Below are positions 1 to 11,205 of a stretch of 64,000 bases of DNA, piece after piece. Origin of the DNA: Scalesia atractyloides (Eukaryota > Streptophyta > Magnoliopsida > Asterales > Asteraceae); contig CAMTDV010000027.1 in the NCBI GenBank assembly GCA_947069175.1, positions 36,655,369 to 36,719,368 on the forward strand, read 5' to 3'. The notes below the pieces were generated by a model. It ran no database searches, was not told where the DNA came from, and saw only the letters and a list, made by a program, of their open reading frames with translations. A program made the translations under genes and the position numbers. Numbering within the stretch: the stretch's first letter is position 1; every line of letters starts with the position of its first letter.

Positions 1-803
1 GTGTTTTAAGGCTAACAAGCGAAACTGAATTGTAAAACAGAATCTGTTTTGACAAAGTTGCTGCTTTGAATAAAAAAATTATTTTAAAACACAAACTGCC
101 TGAAGTCAAAACTTGTTTGTAATCACAGCAGAATAGTTTATTATTCTACATGAATGGTGTTTTAAAAAAAATTTGTTTGAAGATTGTAGGAAGCCGTTCG
201 CATAAAATAAAAATAAAGTTTTTATTATCTTGAATTACAATACAAAAATTAAGAAAGCAGCAAATTACAATACTGAATACAACTCATATAAATAAAAACA
301 AGAACAAAAATCAAAGAAGAATGGTGTTCTTGGTTGAGGATCGTGTTAGACACGGGGCTCTTAAAACAAAGTTCGAGTCTCCCAAGAGATTTAGTTTGTT
401 TCCAGGATACAATAGCCTAAGCAGTTGCACTGCCGGAGATGACGAAACCCCAAGGTATACCTTGAAACAAGAAGAATCAAGAAGAGAAATCTGCATAGAG
501 TAATTTGCATGTGTTGGTAATTTTTGGTGTATCTTCGGCAACAGGTCTGCCTTCTATTATACTGCAGGTTTGAGTGAAACAGACAAAGAACTAAATGGAA
601 GAATTAATTTGCATTAAACATCTTTAATACATTTTAATTCGTCATTCAATTCTCGGTCAACGCCATTGACTCGTCCGTTTCAAATGCTGAAGTGTAACTA
701 ACCTGGCACTAAAGTCTGGGAAACTTCTGTTGTGCGCGCGTACGACAGGAACTCTGATGCACGCCACATCACCAGTGAGCCTATACGATCACGCCACACG
801 GTC
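1..803. other. AT-rich flank, no supported gene
   Basis: No convincing gene. A short open stretch on the minus strand (about 311-541) has coding-like composition in two different frames, one broken by a TAG, and I recognise neither translation. A last exon of a gene running off the left edge is possible but unsupported. The rest is AT-rich. Confidence 0.3.
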
Positions 804-1480
804 GCGCTGTATTAGCTCACGTTGGTGTGGCGCACGCTAGTCAGGAGTTCCCACACGCTGACTTGGTCATGCGAAGTGCAAAGTGCGTCATCAAAGCGTC
901 ACATTGCGCCCATCGCCCACGCCACACGCGCGTGTGTGCAAGTACACTAGTGTGTGCTTCCATGAAACAATAAGGAGGGAGTGTTCCCACTTAAATACCA
1001 CTTTAAGTTTTATCTCTTCTTTTATACGGTCTCGCTGTATTGGCTCACGTTGGTGTGGCGCACGCCAGTCAGGAGTTCCCATGCGCTGACCTGGTTATGT
1101 GAAGTGCAAAGTGCACCATCAAAGCGCCACATTGCGCCATCGGCCACGCCACAGGCGCGTGTGTGCGAGTACACTAGTGTGTGCTTCCATGAAACAATAA
1201 GGAGGGTGTGTTCCCACTTAATACCACTTTAAGTTTTATCTCTTCTTTTATGCGATAGCGCTATATTGGCTCACGTTGGTGTGGCGCACACCAGTCAGGA
1301 GTTCCCACGTGCTGACCTTGTCATGTGAAGTGCAAAGTGCGCCATCTAGCACCACATTGCGCCCATCGCCCACGCCACACGCACAAATGTGCGAGTACAC
1401 TAGTGTGTGCTTCCATGAAACCATAAGAAGGGAGTGTTCCCACTTAAACTACCACTTTAAGTTTTATCTCTTCTTTTATG
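804..1480. repeat. 227 bp tandem repeat, three copies
   Basis: Three head-to-tail copies start near 804, 1032 and 1258, with periods of about 228 and 226 bp. Each unit runs from a GCTGTATTGGCTCACG-like start, through a GC-rich part with GTGTGCGAGTACACTAGTG, to a pyrimidine-rich end near TTATCTCTTCTTTTAT. Copies differ by scattered substitutions and small indels. The short ORFs on both strands repeat with the unit and are not genes. The family is unknown to me. Confidence 0.8.
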
Positions 1481-2411
1481 TGGGAAAAGGTGTCACTTTC
1501 CCAGTCTACTTTAGTAATTCAGCATAAATGTTTCAAACACCAAACTTTGGGTATCGATATCTCATAATCTTAGCTCTGTTTAGAACACGGTTTGGTTCGT
1601 TGCGAAGCTCTTCCAACATAGAACACAAACCCACAAAAAAATATATTTATTAACCTCAGCTTGTATATATATTTATAGTCCAAAATTGAAAATATACATT
1701 TCCTATATTTGTGAAAAAAGCTATTTCACAAAAATTTCCAACACTACTTATATTATATGGTTTTGAGAGATATTGTTTATGTTTCATTCACCTAAAAGGA
1801 TTTACTATGTTAGTAAATTGGTTAAACATGTATTCATGGTACATTTTGGATACACACTAATGATGACAAACGATAAAAGAGATGCACAAATAGCGTTGTG
1901 GAGTGTTACTAGGAGGTTGTTTGGCCTAACCCTCAGCAATAACTTGCCAAGTTGCATGATGTTCATATGCAAAGTATTTTATTTATCATAGGACATGAGC
2001 ATGACTGTTGGACGACTTATATGTTGTCCCATACCAGGTATATTTTTTTATCATCCCTTGATATGATCTTACTTCTTTTCTTTACAACACACCATCACGA
2101 TGTGCTTATTTTTATCAATGCTCGAAATATATTTTGTTGGTCAAATATAATATAATTTTACTTTATTTGCATTGCATCGTGGTAATTTTTATCCACCTTT
2201 CAATATAAATTTTACTCTTAACCGAGACGACGCAACACGACTGTGTACCTTGTTAGATATAAAACATCGTATACTGGAGTGATGCATACTAGGTTTTTTT
2301 TTCACTAGAACAAATACGAACAAAAACTTAGGAAGCTATAAGACAGATGAAAACCTTGTTAGAAATATGATCCTATGTTGGAACCATAACCTACGGAAAG
2401 TCCAACACTAA
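1481..2411. other. AT-rich intergenic sequence
   Basis: I see no gene, RNA or clear element. It includes the 3' flank of the minus-strand gene that ends at 2412. Confidence 0.4.
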
Positions 2412-3858
2412 CTAATCATGTCTTCTAAATATCTTGATATCTTTCCAACGAGACTCCATATAGAACGAAGCATGGTCCTGCGTGTACACCCCACACTTGA
2501 AATAATGGGATGTTCCACCTCGTCCAAGACCCTCGTACTTGAGAACCCCATTTATGTAAACTTTAACATTGTTTCGTTCGACGTCATGGATAACGTTTAG
2601 ACGGAACCATTTATTATATAAACGAGACAGAATCATGGGATTCCTGTAATAGAAAAGGCTGGTGTTATACACTCTGAGCATTGCGGTTGTAGCATGTGGC
2701 AGCTTCGACCCAAATACCTGCATGATGGATACGCCTGTCGTCCCGCAAGGCACATATCCATATGCTTCGAATTGCCAAACACCCGAAGAGTAGTCGTAAC
2801 CCTTCAAATAAGATATACAAAAAGAAACTATTTAACAGTCTATCCTGGTGATGTGAATATAGTTAATAGAGTAACTTCACACAATACACAATAGTAAACA
2901 AGTTTCCAAAGTATCATTAAGATCACTCAAATGTGAAAGTTGGTTATGATATCATAAAAAAGTTTGCTTTTCCACTTTCACTTTAATTTAAACAATTATT
3001 AAACTTGAATATTATTTAGTGACTTTTTTTCTTCACTGTTACAGTATTAAGTGGTGTAGCTTGACTAAAAGTTTCGGGGGACGGAAAGTCATGGGATCCA
3101 ATTTATATATTATATAAATATTTAGGCAAAATAATTGAGGGTGATCGTATATAATTTTAAAAATTTCAGACGAAAAATCAGAAATTTTACACTTCTAACC
3201 GAAACACTGTGTGAGGGGGGGGGGGGGGGGGGGGTTGCACCCCACGATTCCCACTAAGCTCCGCCTCCTGACAATATTTCCTTATATTTCGAGTCAATTT
3301 CAAAAAAGTAATAATAATAACAATAACAATAATAATCAATAAATAAAAATTAAGATTCACATATGTTTTATTTTTCCCATTTAACTTTAATAGAAATTAT
3401 AAAAAAAAACTTCACAGGATTGGAACATCTAATGATTTTCGTTAAGTGATTTTATAGGAAAAAGATTCCTGAGTGTATTTGAAAAAAATGCTTGAATAAC
3501 TTGGTTGTTGTTAGATAAAGTTTCCCATAGTAAACACACATCAAGTGAAGAAGAAATTAAAGAACCAAAATGAAGACAAGATGTTTACTTGAATCCGAAT
3601 TTCAGAACGCGCACGCGTATGGCTAGTATTCGAGTGAGGTTTGTCGGTCTTGATCACCCAAAGTTTGTGAACTCCTTTGGAAAATTTGTATCTTTGCTCG
3701 AGCGGAACATCGTAAGGCTTTTGGATGATGAAATTGGACTGATTAAGCGGTTGTGATACAAACCCTAGGGTGGTGTCGATGGTTTCACAACCCATGGTTA
3801 TGTGTAAGAAAACATAAACAAATAAAATGCATAAATCAAAATATATTAGAGAATTCAT
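2412..3858 (-). CDS. Citrate-binding protein-like (alginate lyase 2 family), two exons
   Basis: The gene has two exons on the minus strand: exon 1 is 3858-3589 (90 codons) and exon 2 is 2801-2412 (129 codons plus stop). The intron, 3588-2802, begins GTAAAC, ends AAG and is phase 0, so residue 90 (Q) is followed directly by GYDYSSGVWQFE. The 219-residue product matches the usual length of plant citrate-binding proteins. Visible features are a hydrophobic N-terminus (residues 1 to about 24, probable secretory signal), KPYDVPLEQRY near 47-57, RSEIRIQ at 84-90, and YFKCGVYTQ at 190-198 followed by YMESRWKDIK. This fold is related to PL7 alginate lyases. In plants the founding member was described as a vacuolar citrate-binding protein, and enzymatic activity is not established. 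No stop or frameshift is seen. It is the only intact host gene I can support here. Confidence 0.88.
2802..3588 (-). other. Intron of the citrate-binding-like gene with repeat remnant
   Basis: A 787 bp GT-AG intron. Its middle (about 3040-3290) reads like a fragment of a dispersed plant repeat: a stretch with CGGGGGACGGAAAGTCATGG, a long G run, then ACTAAGCTCCGCCTCCTG. The gene frame resumes cleanly on both sides, so any insertion is spliced out. Confidence 0.6.
3215..3234. repeat. Poly-G run of 20
   Basis: Twenty consecutive G on the plus strand, so 20 C in the intron of the minus-strand gene. The length may be affected by sequencing or assembly slippage. Confidence 0.9.
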
Positions 3859-3901
3859 CTTTTTCTTAGATCTTTGGATGGCAAGATGATGGGTGTGCGT
3901 G

Positions 3902-3911
3902 TATATATATA
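3902..3911 (-). promoter_or_regulatory. TATA box for the citrate-binding-like gene
   Basis: TATATATATA lies about 44 bp upstream of the ATG at 3858 on the minus strand. A start site 25-30 bp downstream would leave a 5' UTR of only about 15 nt. The position is reasonable but the motif is low in complexity. Confidence 0.4.
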
Positions 3912-4368
3912 GTCTTATGGATACATGTTACGACATTACACTTGATGACAAGTAAGTAAAACATATTATGTTAATAAATTGGAAATTGGAAAATGCAAGT
4001 TACTTTCACTATAAAAATATACAATTTTATATAAACGTAAAGGGTATTTTCTGTAAATTTATTCCAAAAAATGTCATTTATCCGACTTAGATTAATTAAT
4101 TAATTTCTTTCTTAGGACATTATATGAAGGAAATTTTCGATTTTAATATTGGACTCCAGTATTAGTTGTTTTGTTGTTACTTATGATGATTCTAGCATTG
4201 TACTAATTATGTATTGCCATTTTTCAATTTAGTTTAATTATTTTTAAGAGAAACTATGCGACGACGTCTTATTTGTTTATAGCTGGAAGCACGCTATTTG
4301 ATGCATTAATCATATAAAAATGTGTGTTTCGATATATCCGATCCAAAACATTGCGGTTAAAAAGAAAC
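3912..4368. other. AT-rich intergenic sequence
   Basis: Upstream flank of the minus-strand gene. I see nothing definite apart from the core promoter. Confidence 0.4.
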
Positions 4369-4431
4369 GGAATCGAACCCGAGTTGGTTCGTTTAGAGAA
4401 AGTTCCACCTAACCACTACACTACCCTTATC
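4369..4431 (-). other. tRNA-like Pol III head (tRNA pseudogene or SINE head)
   Basis: On the minus strand an A-box-like TAGTGTAGTGG (4423-4413) is followed about 33 nt later by a near-perfect B box GGGTTCGATTCC (4380-4369). This is tRNA spacing and the length is tRNA-like. The acceptor arms pair only partly, and the T stem and anticodon stem are poor, so a working tRNA is unlikely. D-arm and T-arm wording is closest to tRNA-Glu or tRNA-Asp types. No clear SINE body or poly-A tail follows. Confidence 0.45.
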
Positions 4432-4449
4432 TTTGCATCAAGATTTAGC

Positions 4450-4810
4450 GGCGTCAGAATGTACAATAACTTGAATTTATACCGTTGAATGAACACATAT
4501 TATATTTGACCCGACTCGTTTCCGAACACATTTTACATCAAAACGTAGACCAACACAAAGCGTACGCAAAAACAAGCATGAAAACGTATTATATTTGACC
4601 AGACTCATTTCTGAAAAAATATCTCAAAACGTGAATTTATATCATTTACGTTGAAACATGAATTTATACCGACAAGTACATTAAACTGTCAAAATGTAGA
4701 CTCAAAAACGTACATAAAAATAAGCATGAAAATGTATTATAGTTGACTCGACTCGTTTTCGAAAATTTTACGTTGAAACGTGAATTTATACCGACACGTA
4801 AATAAAAATA
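4450..4810. repeat. Degenerate direct repeats
   Basis: Phrases such as GAATTTATACCG, AAGCATGAAAACGTATTAT and TTGACCCGACTCGTTT recur three or four times with irregular spacing (TATTATATTTGAC-like at about 4498, 4587 and 4735). This looks like a decayed tandem array. I cannot assign a family. Confidence 0.6.
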
Positions 4811-5360
4811 ACCACGCAAGAAAATAGGTTTTTTTTAATTTTAAACTAAAGAATGAAAATACATGGGGTAAAATTGAAAAAGTTAAGACCTAAGGTGATG
4901 AAAATTACCATTTAGAAAGTTTTTCAAAGTTTAAAGACTGTTTTTATCAACTTAAAAATTAGTTTAGGGTCATTTTTGCCTTTTTGTCAGTAATACCACC
5001 GACCTTTTCTTTTAAGATTGTAAGACCCTTACTCAATAAATTGAAATTTTATTAAAAATCTTGCTTTTAAATGTATTTATACAAATACACGTCCGTACAA
5101 AATTTCGAGTTTCATAAAACTTTATAAATATTAAAACATTTCAACATATTATCGTTATTTAGTTTTGTAATGACTAAACAAGATGCGGAAGCTTGAACTT
5201 TGATCGTGTTCGGTTCCTTGTTGAGCTTGAGCGCCATCCGGTGCCTTAAACCATCACCTGTATTTCATAAATTATGAAATACGTTAATTATAAAAAGTTT
5301 ATAATGTAACAAATTGAACCCGAGGCCCGGAACAACAGTATAAACATTTTTGTGAGTAGA

Positions 5361-5466
5361 CCCGCCGTAGGCTACGGCTCTGTGCCGTAGCTTATGGCAT
5401 GCGGTTTCTGTCCCCACCAGCAGGTGCCTACCGTAAGCTACGGCAGGCCATCGTAGCTTACGGTGG
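5361..5466. repeat. Cluster of CCGTAAGCTACGG palindromes in the Solo1 LTR
   Basis: Four near-palindromic copies in about 105 bp: GCCGTAGGCTACGGC, GCCGTAGCTTATGGC, ACCGTAAGCTACGG and TCGTAGCTTACGG. Each half-site is ACCGTAAG or its complement. Confidence 0.75.
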
Positions 5467-7854
5467 GTTGCTGCAGAATATCCAAAGTTTGCCGTTTTTG
5501 TTACTAAAACTTCCATAACTTATTTAATTTTCATCCGTTTCACTTGAAACTTGTTTCTAAATGTCCGTAAAATGTTTACCTACATATTTAACCCGAAATC
5601 CTTAACCGGATTTATAGCTTTCATGAGTTACGCAATCATTATCCGGTTTATGTGCATATTCTTTTTTTACCCGTAAGGGATTTAAACACTTAAGCTTAAA
5701 TCTCGCTCTTTCTTTCCTTACCTTCTATTTTCACAATAAGACTTCTATTTATCTTCCACCACAACTTTATTTGTGGTGGTTTTGTTGTAATAAATCATAT
5801 ATTTCCGAATTCTACCATTTGGTTTGACAATTTACGAAAAAGACCCGTTAAGGGGCATTAAACCAAAATGGCTTATGCCTTTTGCTTTTACACTACCGAA
5901 AGGGTGTACTTACTTATAAATCTCATTTTTAAACTACCATCAAGGGTTGTTTGCTCGATTAATCATTTAAGAGCGTTTTGGTTAACTTTAGTCCTTTTTA
6001 TGACGAATGACTTTTAAAAGCATATTTAACCCGCATTCCATTTAAAAACTATTATGTTCTTAAAAAACATAAAAGTTTCCCATTATTTAGTGTTATAAAC
6101 TCCCTCAAATGCACTTTTCGCTACAAACATCTGTTCGACTCTATTGGCCGTTTACCCACACGCTAGATATACTTCACTTGAGGTGATCTATTGTCAACTC
6201 CTAACTCGACTAGTTTTAGTATACCGCAAACCTTCATCGAGAGCATGACCACTACACGTACCTGGCGCTGGTCTAAGTATTAACCCATTAGGGCGATGCT
6301 TTGCGATTCTATATACTAATTTATGGCAATGCATGCCCATAAAACATGCTTACCTGTAAGCATGAAACTTAACAAGCGAAATATTAAATGGCATTTTCAA
6401 ATGGTGAAAACATCACCATTTGACCCGTTTGGCTTATTTCTTAGCTCGCCCTTTTTACATATCGATATGACCAAACATTGTTATTTGTAAAAAGTATATG
6501 TACTTACCATTTATTTCGTTCGACCCATTATGGTTCGCACCATAGGGTTGTATTACTTAAAAATCGTTTCTTTATTCATTTGACTCATTATGGCGTACAC
6601 CATAAAGTGTCTTTTCAAAACTCCTTGTTTATTCGTCAATACTTGACCAAATTACGTTTTTACCCTTTTTACCGTCAAATATGGTTTCTTAACATGTTCA
6701 CTTGTTCCGACCCGTATCATTTCACGTCGGAACATCATATTTCAATTACTAATTTAACTGGTTCATAACCATTAAAACAAGTAGGTGTTCTATTAGAAGG
6801 GTGTAAGCTTTACTTACCTTGAAATCCGATTATGCTTTTCCTGCTTACTTGATCCGTTTCACCCGCTTCTTCCCAAGCCTCCACCTAGCTTGTCAAGCGT
6901 CAAACTATAAGTTATCATTCGCAAGATGGTTAGATTAGTCATCATTTATCACGACTATTTCACCTTACGGATTTTATATCAAAATTATCATTCGATCTTA
7001 TTATAGGTCAGTTTGACTTTTAAAAGTCAATTGCATATTAACATATGAAATGCACATTTAAGTTCAACAAACTTATTTAGGCATTTCATCAATTACCGGT
7101 AGGCGTTATTTCTAGGCCACCATTTTGACTAAATTTCTCTACTAAGTTCATACAATTGTTACATCAATTTAACATAACTTCAATCATTGTATGCTAATCT
7201 ATCAATCTCATACAAGAACTTGGGATTGTTTTATCACTATAAAACAATCCATTGCATCACATATATGGAATTTACTCAAACATAAAACTTAGCCAAATAC
7301 TTTAAACATTCATGAACACATGATAATTTCAAGCATCATTTAACATGAATATATCATCAATTTCATCATATCGTACAAAAACCCATTTCATGGCAAGTAT
7401 GAACATGTACTCAAACACATAAATTGTTCAAGTATCTTTCTATTACTACCATGTATGATGATTCTAAACACAAGTTTATCACTTCATTATATTATCAAAA
7501 CCCATTTCATAAACTACTTGTTAATCAATTAAAAGTAATCTTACATCAAATATTTCATTATGTCTAACAAAATTAAGCATACATATACACTCAATTTCAT
7601 CTTTAGATCATAATCCAACAATCTAATTGCAAGTATTATACTTGTTTCAAGTTATAACTTTTACCAATCTAAGTTTTTGGACATACTTATGATCCCCTAA
7701 CCTAGGTGATAATATGTGTTCATGTATGAGTTTGAGATTCGAATTCTCCTTCAATTTGGTGATTCTTGATGAACAAGGGTTTTGCTTCCCTTGTTCTTCT
7801 CCTGGCCATTACACAAACACACACACACTGTATGTGTTACGTATTTATTTTTTG

Positions 7855-7861
7855 TTTTATA
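7855..7861 (-). promoter_or_regulatory. TATA box of the Solo1 LTR
   Basis: TATAAAA on the minus strand, with U3-like AT-rich sequence upstream and a transcribed-looking leader downstream. It supports the minus orientation of the LTR. Confidence 0.35.
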
Positions 7862-7985
7862 AATTCAAGTTTCAATCTTTTTCCTCTTTTGGTACCTTAT
7901 GTTTAAGATTTTTAAATAATAATGGATATTATTCAATATTTATCACTAACTACGTTAATTATTCCTAGTTATTTATTCAAACATT

Positions 7986-8031
<46 letters not shown>

Positions 8032-8042
8032 AGGGTGTTAAA

Positions 8043-9111
8043 AACAAAATATAATGTATGTTACCACCAACCTTTCTTCTAAGATACTAATAAATATCTA
8101 ATATAATATATGTTGATATGTTTTGTGATTTAAAACTTTTATTTAATTTTAATACAGACTTATGTTTTGTTTGGTAGATATTCCTAAAAATAGTCTAATA
8201 TAATAATTTACTATCATGGGCGTGACAATATCTATACTTTCATGTTTCCGTGGGATATTATTTCTAATATGTTATTTATGTACTCTTATAATAATATATA
8301 TTTAATCTTGTCAGATTTTGATCAACATAAGTAACATAAACAATTAAGCACAAAAGGCTAACACCGTCTCTATTATATTATTGTTCTCTTCGTTTTTTTG
8401 GATGTCCTAAATTCTCAATCTTATTAGTTGATTGGAAAAGCAAAACGAAAAAGTGAGATGATTAATATTATATATATATATAGAGAGAGAGAGAGATAGA
8501 GAGAGAGTGAGTTATTTTGAAAACGCTAAATATTATGAGAACCGTAAGAAGTAATAAAAAAACCAATAAAAATCAATTTTTAATACAAACCTAATTGTAA
8601 TTAAATATAACATTAAGAAAAGAATTTACAATATCAAATAATTCATTTATCCTCTCAAATTACTCTTATTAGATTTTTACACATGTGTAAATATAACGAA
8701 TTTACACATGTGTAAATGACAAATTTAAACATGTGTAAATTTCTTTATTTACAAATTCACATGAATTTAAACGTGTAAATTAAATTTCTTACATTGTTTT
8801 CGAATAATAATGATAAATGTAAAAAATGACTTTGAATTGTTTTTGATCACGTTCTCGCGTTTATTTCATTCGTCCTCACGGTTCTCGCAATATTTAGCGT
8901 TCTCATTTAGATTCATTTGTGAACAAACACTTGATAGTGAACCGTGTGAACTAATCATAGCCCTTGATTTATCAATACACAAATGTAAATCAATAGCCAG
9001 GATTTCATGATGAAAATACAATCATGTATTTTACGATTTGATGATGTAAATCAATGGCCAGAATTTATTCACTCAGTTCACAAATACACTAGTGTTCACT
9101 CTAGAACCCCA

Positions 9112-9112
<1 letters not shown>
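8043..9112. other. AT-rich intergenic sequence with short repeats
   Basis: No gene. It contains (TA)n and (GA)n tracts near 8468-8510 and a stretch with GAGAACCGTAAGAAG followed by a pair of similar phrases (AAATCAATAGCCAGGATTT and AAATCAATGGCCAGAATTT). This resembles the wording of common non-autonomous plant elements, possibly a Helitron, which I cannot delimit. Confidence 0.4.
8676..8716. repeat. Two perfect 16 bp palindromes
   Basis: TTTACACATGTGTAAA occurs at 8676-8691 and 8701-8716, and a third imperfect copy follows near 8724. They could pair as hairpins or with each other. Function unknown. Confidence 0.85.
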
Positions 9113-9206
<94 letters not shown>

Positions 9207-9218
9207 GAGTGTGTGTGA
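9113..9218. repeat. (TA)n microsatellite grading into (GT)n
   Basis: About 75 bp of nearly pure TA/AT followed by GTGTGTGTG and a GA tract. The ORF through it encodes only alternating Tyr and Ile and is an artefact. Confidence 0.95.
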
Positions 9219-10919
9219 GAGAGAGATCAAGATCAAGGGAAAAGTACTATGAGTTATGGGAATTTAGAGAACTCGGCCTTTTGGTGCGAGTTTTGCTCCT
9301 ATTTTTTTCACACCTCTAGATTAAAGTGTTAAGAAGATGGCCGTAAAAAAATTCAAAATAGTGTTTTTCAGCCTCTTACAGCTGCAGCTGTCGTAAATGA
9401 AAAAATAACTAAATTTTTTTTTGAAAAAGTTGACTCTTCTTTTAGAATTTTTGGTTAAAAGTTTTTAAAAAAAATATTTCGTAAGACCAAGTTCTCTAAA
9501 TGCTCAAAACTTGTATGAATCATATATATATATATATTATATATACACACGGGGTTAGAATAAAGAAAAAAATTGTAAGAAAGATAAAAAAGTTCAGGTT
9601 ATTAATTTTGAGATTGGAGAGTTCAGATAGTTTTGGATCAAATTCACATGAAAGTCATGTATGAAAATAAAGGAAAGACAAAAAGAAATAGTTACGTGTC
9701 ATTAGTTTTTAACGACACATGCATCTTCTCAAAAATAAATGTACATAACTTTTTTAACGTTATTATTTTTTAAAATATTACATCATAATAACAATCATAT
9801 TTTTTTATCTGTAATAGAGTATAGTCTTGCTATATAAAAATTAAAAACTACATTTTTAATTGGGCTTTTTCTAAGCAAATTATAATTATGTTATAGGTTT
9901 TGTACATGGTCTTTTACAAATGAATTTCCAATTCATGATGTTTTACACTAGGGATGATTGTGGCATATGTTTGGTATTGAACCGGTATCAAAAATAGAAA
10001 AATTGTTACCAATATCGGTACTGAGAAACAGGGGAAATGGGTAACGGTACCAAATATTTGGACGATTGATGACTAATGAGATAAATAAGTCAAATATTGT
10101 CCCTTTACGACTTATAGTTTTACTTTTAAATTTAGTATTAATTTTTTTATAGGGTTGATTAGGTTAGTATGTATAAATATAATTGTATATATGCATATAG
10201 TGGGTAAAATCCAGTAGAGTACTATGTACAAAGCTATAAATATAAATGTAATTTGTGTGTGCATATATGTAATAAATTAATAAAAATTAATTCGAGTCAA
10301 ATTGAGGCGAACAGACTTTTGCTCGTGCTTGGCTCGTTTGCAAACAAAACCCAGCCGAAATCAAAGGAGCATATTTTGAGCATTTTCGTGTGTGCGGTGT
10401 ATGAACGACAATCAAAGAGCGATTTTGACAACCCTAGTTGTGGATTTGTAGTATCCGCTAAAAAACAAAACTAAATGGTGAAAGAGCCACATTCCACAGG
10501 CCACATGCCCACAAGTATACTTTTAACTTTTAAAGTTTTAAATAATTATTGGGTTTTTCATCATCAACTAATGTTGGGCTTTCATTAAAAGACCAAAAAT
10601 ATATTTGAGAAGTAGCCTAACATAATTTCAAAGATAATGTAATATATAAAATGTAAAATAATCTATTCCGGCGTAAAAGTTGAGGGGTCACGGGTGCTAT
10701 CTCTCATTATAAACTAAGTCCACCCCTACTACAATGCATGTTCCTTAGCATGTGAGTTGCATGTATAGGTTTATTCTTTTTTGTTTGGACCCAATTGCCC
10801 TTTTCTCCTTAGACACACGACACTCTAAACTTCTTATCCTTCTCACGGTTTTTCTCTTTTTACCATATCCCATATATATGGGTGAGTCCATTATGAACTC
10901 CAAAAAAGTGGGGAACCGG
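9219..10919. other. AT-rich intergenic sequence
   Basis: No supported gene or complete element. Scattered stretches look like old transposon remnants, for example the repeated GGTATC/GGTACC phrases near 9985-10060. The longest ORF (10253-10474) has no recognisable protein features. Confidence 0.35.
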
Positions 10920-11205
10920 CTCGTCGAACCCTAAATCGAATCCTTGAACCCTAAATCTTAAGCCCTAAAGCTAAACCCTAAACGTAAATATTACACCATA
11001 AAGCTAAAACCTAAAATATAAACTATAAACGGTAATGCTAAACCCTAAACCACAATGCGAAATCATAAAACCTAAAATGTTAAACTATAAACCTTTTATA
11101 TATACATAGGCTTAAATGTTTAGCTTCATAGGGTTTAACTTTAAGCTTAACATTAGGATTTAACTTTTAGTGATTATAATATAGATTTATGGTTTAGGGT
11201 TTTGA
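10920..11205. repeat. Degenerate interstitial telomere-like repeat
   Basis: Repeated AACCCTAAA-type heptamers, the complement strand of the plant telomere repeat TTTAGGG, are most regular from about 10926 to 11060 (ACCCTAAATC, GCCCTAAAGC, ACCCTAAACG). Beyond about 11110 the motif appears in the opposite orientation (TTTAGGGTTTTG near 11195). The array is heavily mutated. Confidence 0.7.

Larger units (their letters stand above)
5019..8042 (-). mobile_element. Solo LTR of about 3.0 kb (Gypsy-like), Solo1
   Basis: Read on the minus strand, this segment starts at about 8042 with a mutated TGTAACACCC-type end (TTTAACACCCTA) and finishes with GGGTCTTACA at 5019. These are the terminal inverted sequences of Gypsy LTRs. 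No gag or pol lies inside or beside it. A minus-strand TATA (7861-7855) lies upstream of a short CA-rich stretch and a leader-like region, and a strong donor-like AAGGTAAGT occurs near 6820. A simple 5 bp TSD is not visible, but a 24-25 bp imperfect direct repeat (4994-5018 and 8062-8085) flanks it. Confidence 0.6.

Noticed and set aside
311..541. 76-codon ORF on the minus strand
   Set aside because: Two frames look equally coding-like, neither is recognisable, and one has a stop. Not enough to call a gene.
883..1527. Several ORFs in the 227 bp tandem repeat
   Set aside because: They recur with each repeat unit on both strands and have no protein features.
4369..4431. Functional tRNA gene
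   Set aside because: Acceptor and T stems pair too poorly, and no clear anticodon loop is seen.
7714..7968. 84-codon ORF
   Set aside because: Lies antisense to the leader of the Solo1 LTR and has no family features.
9007..9252. ORF with a long Tyr-Ile run
   Set aside because: Translation of a TA microsatellite.
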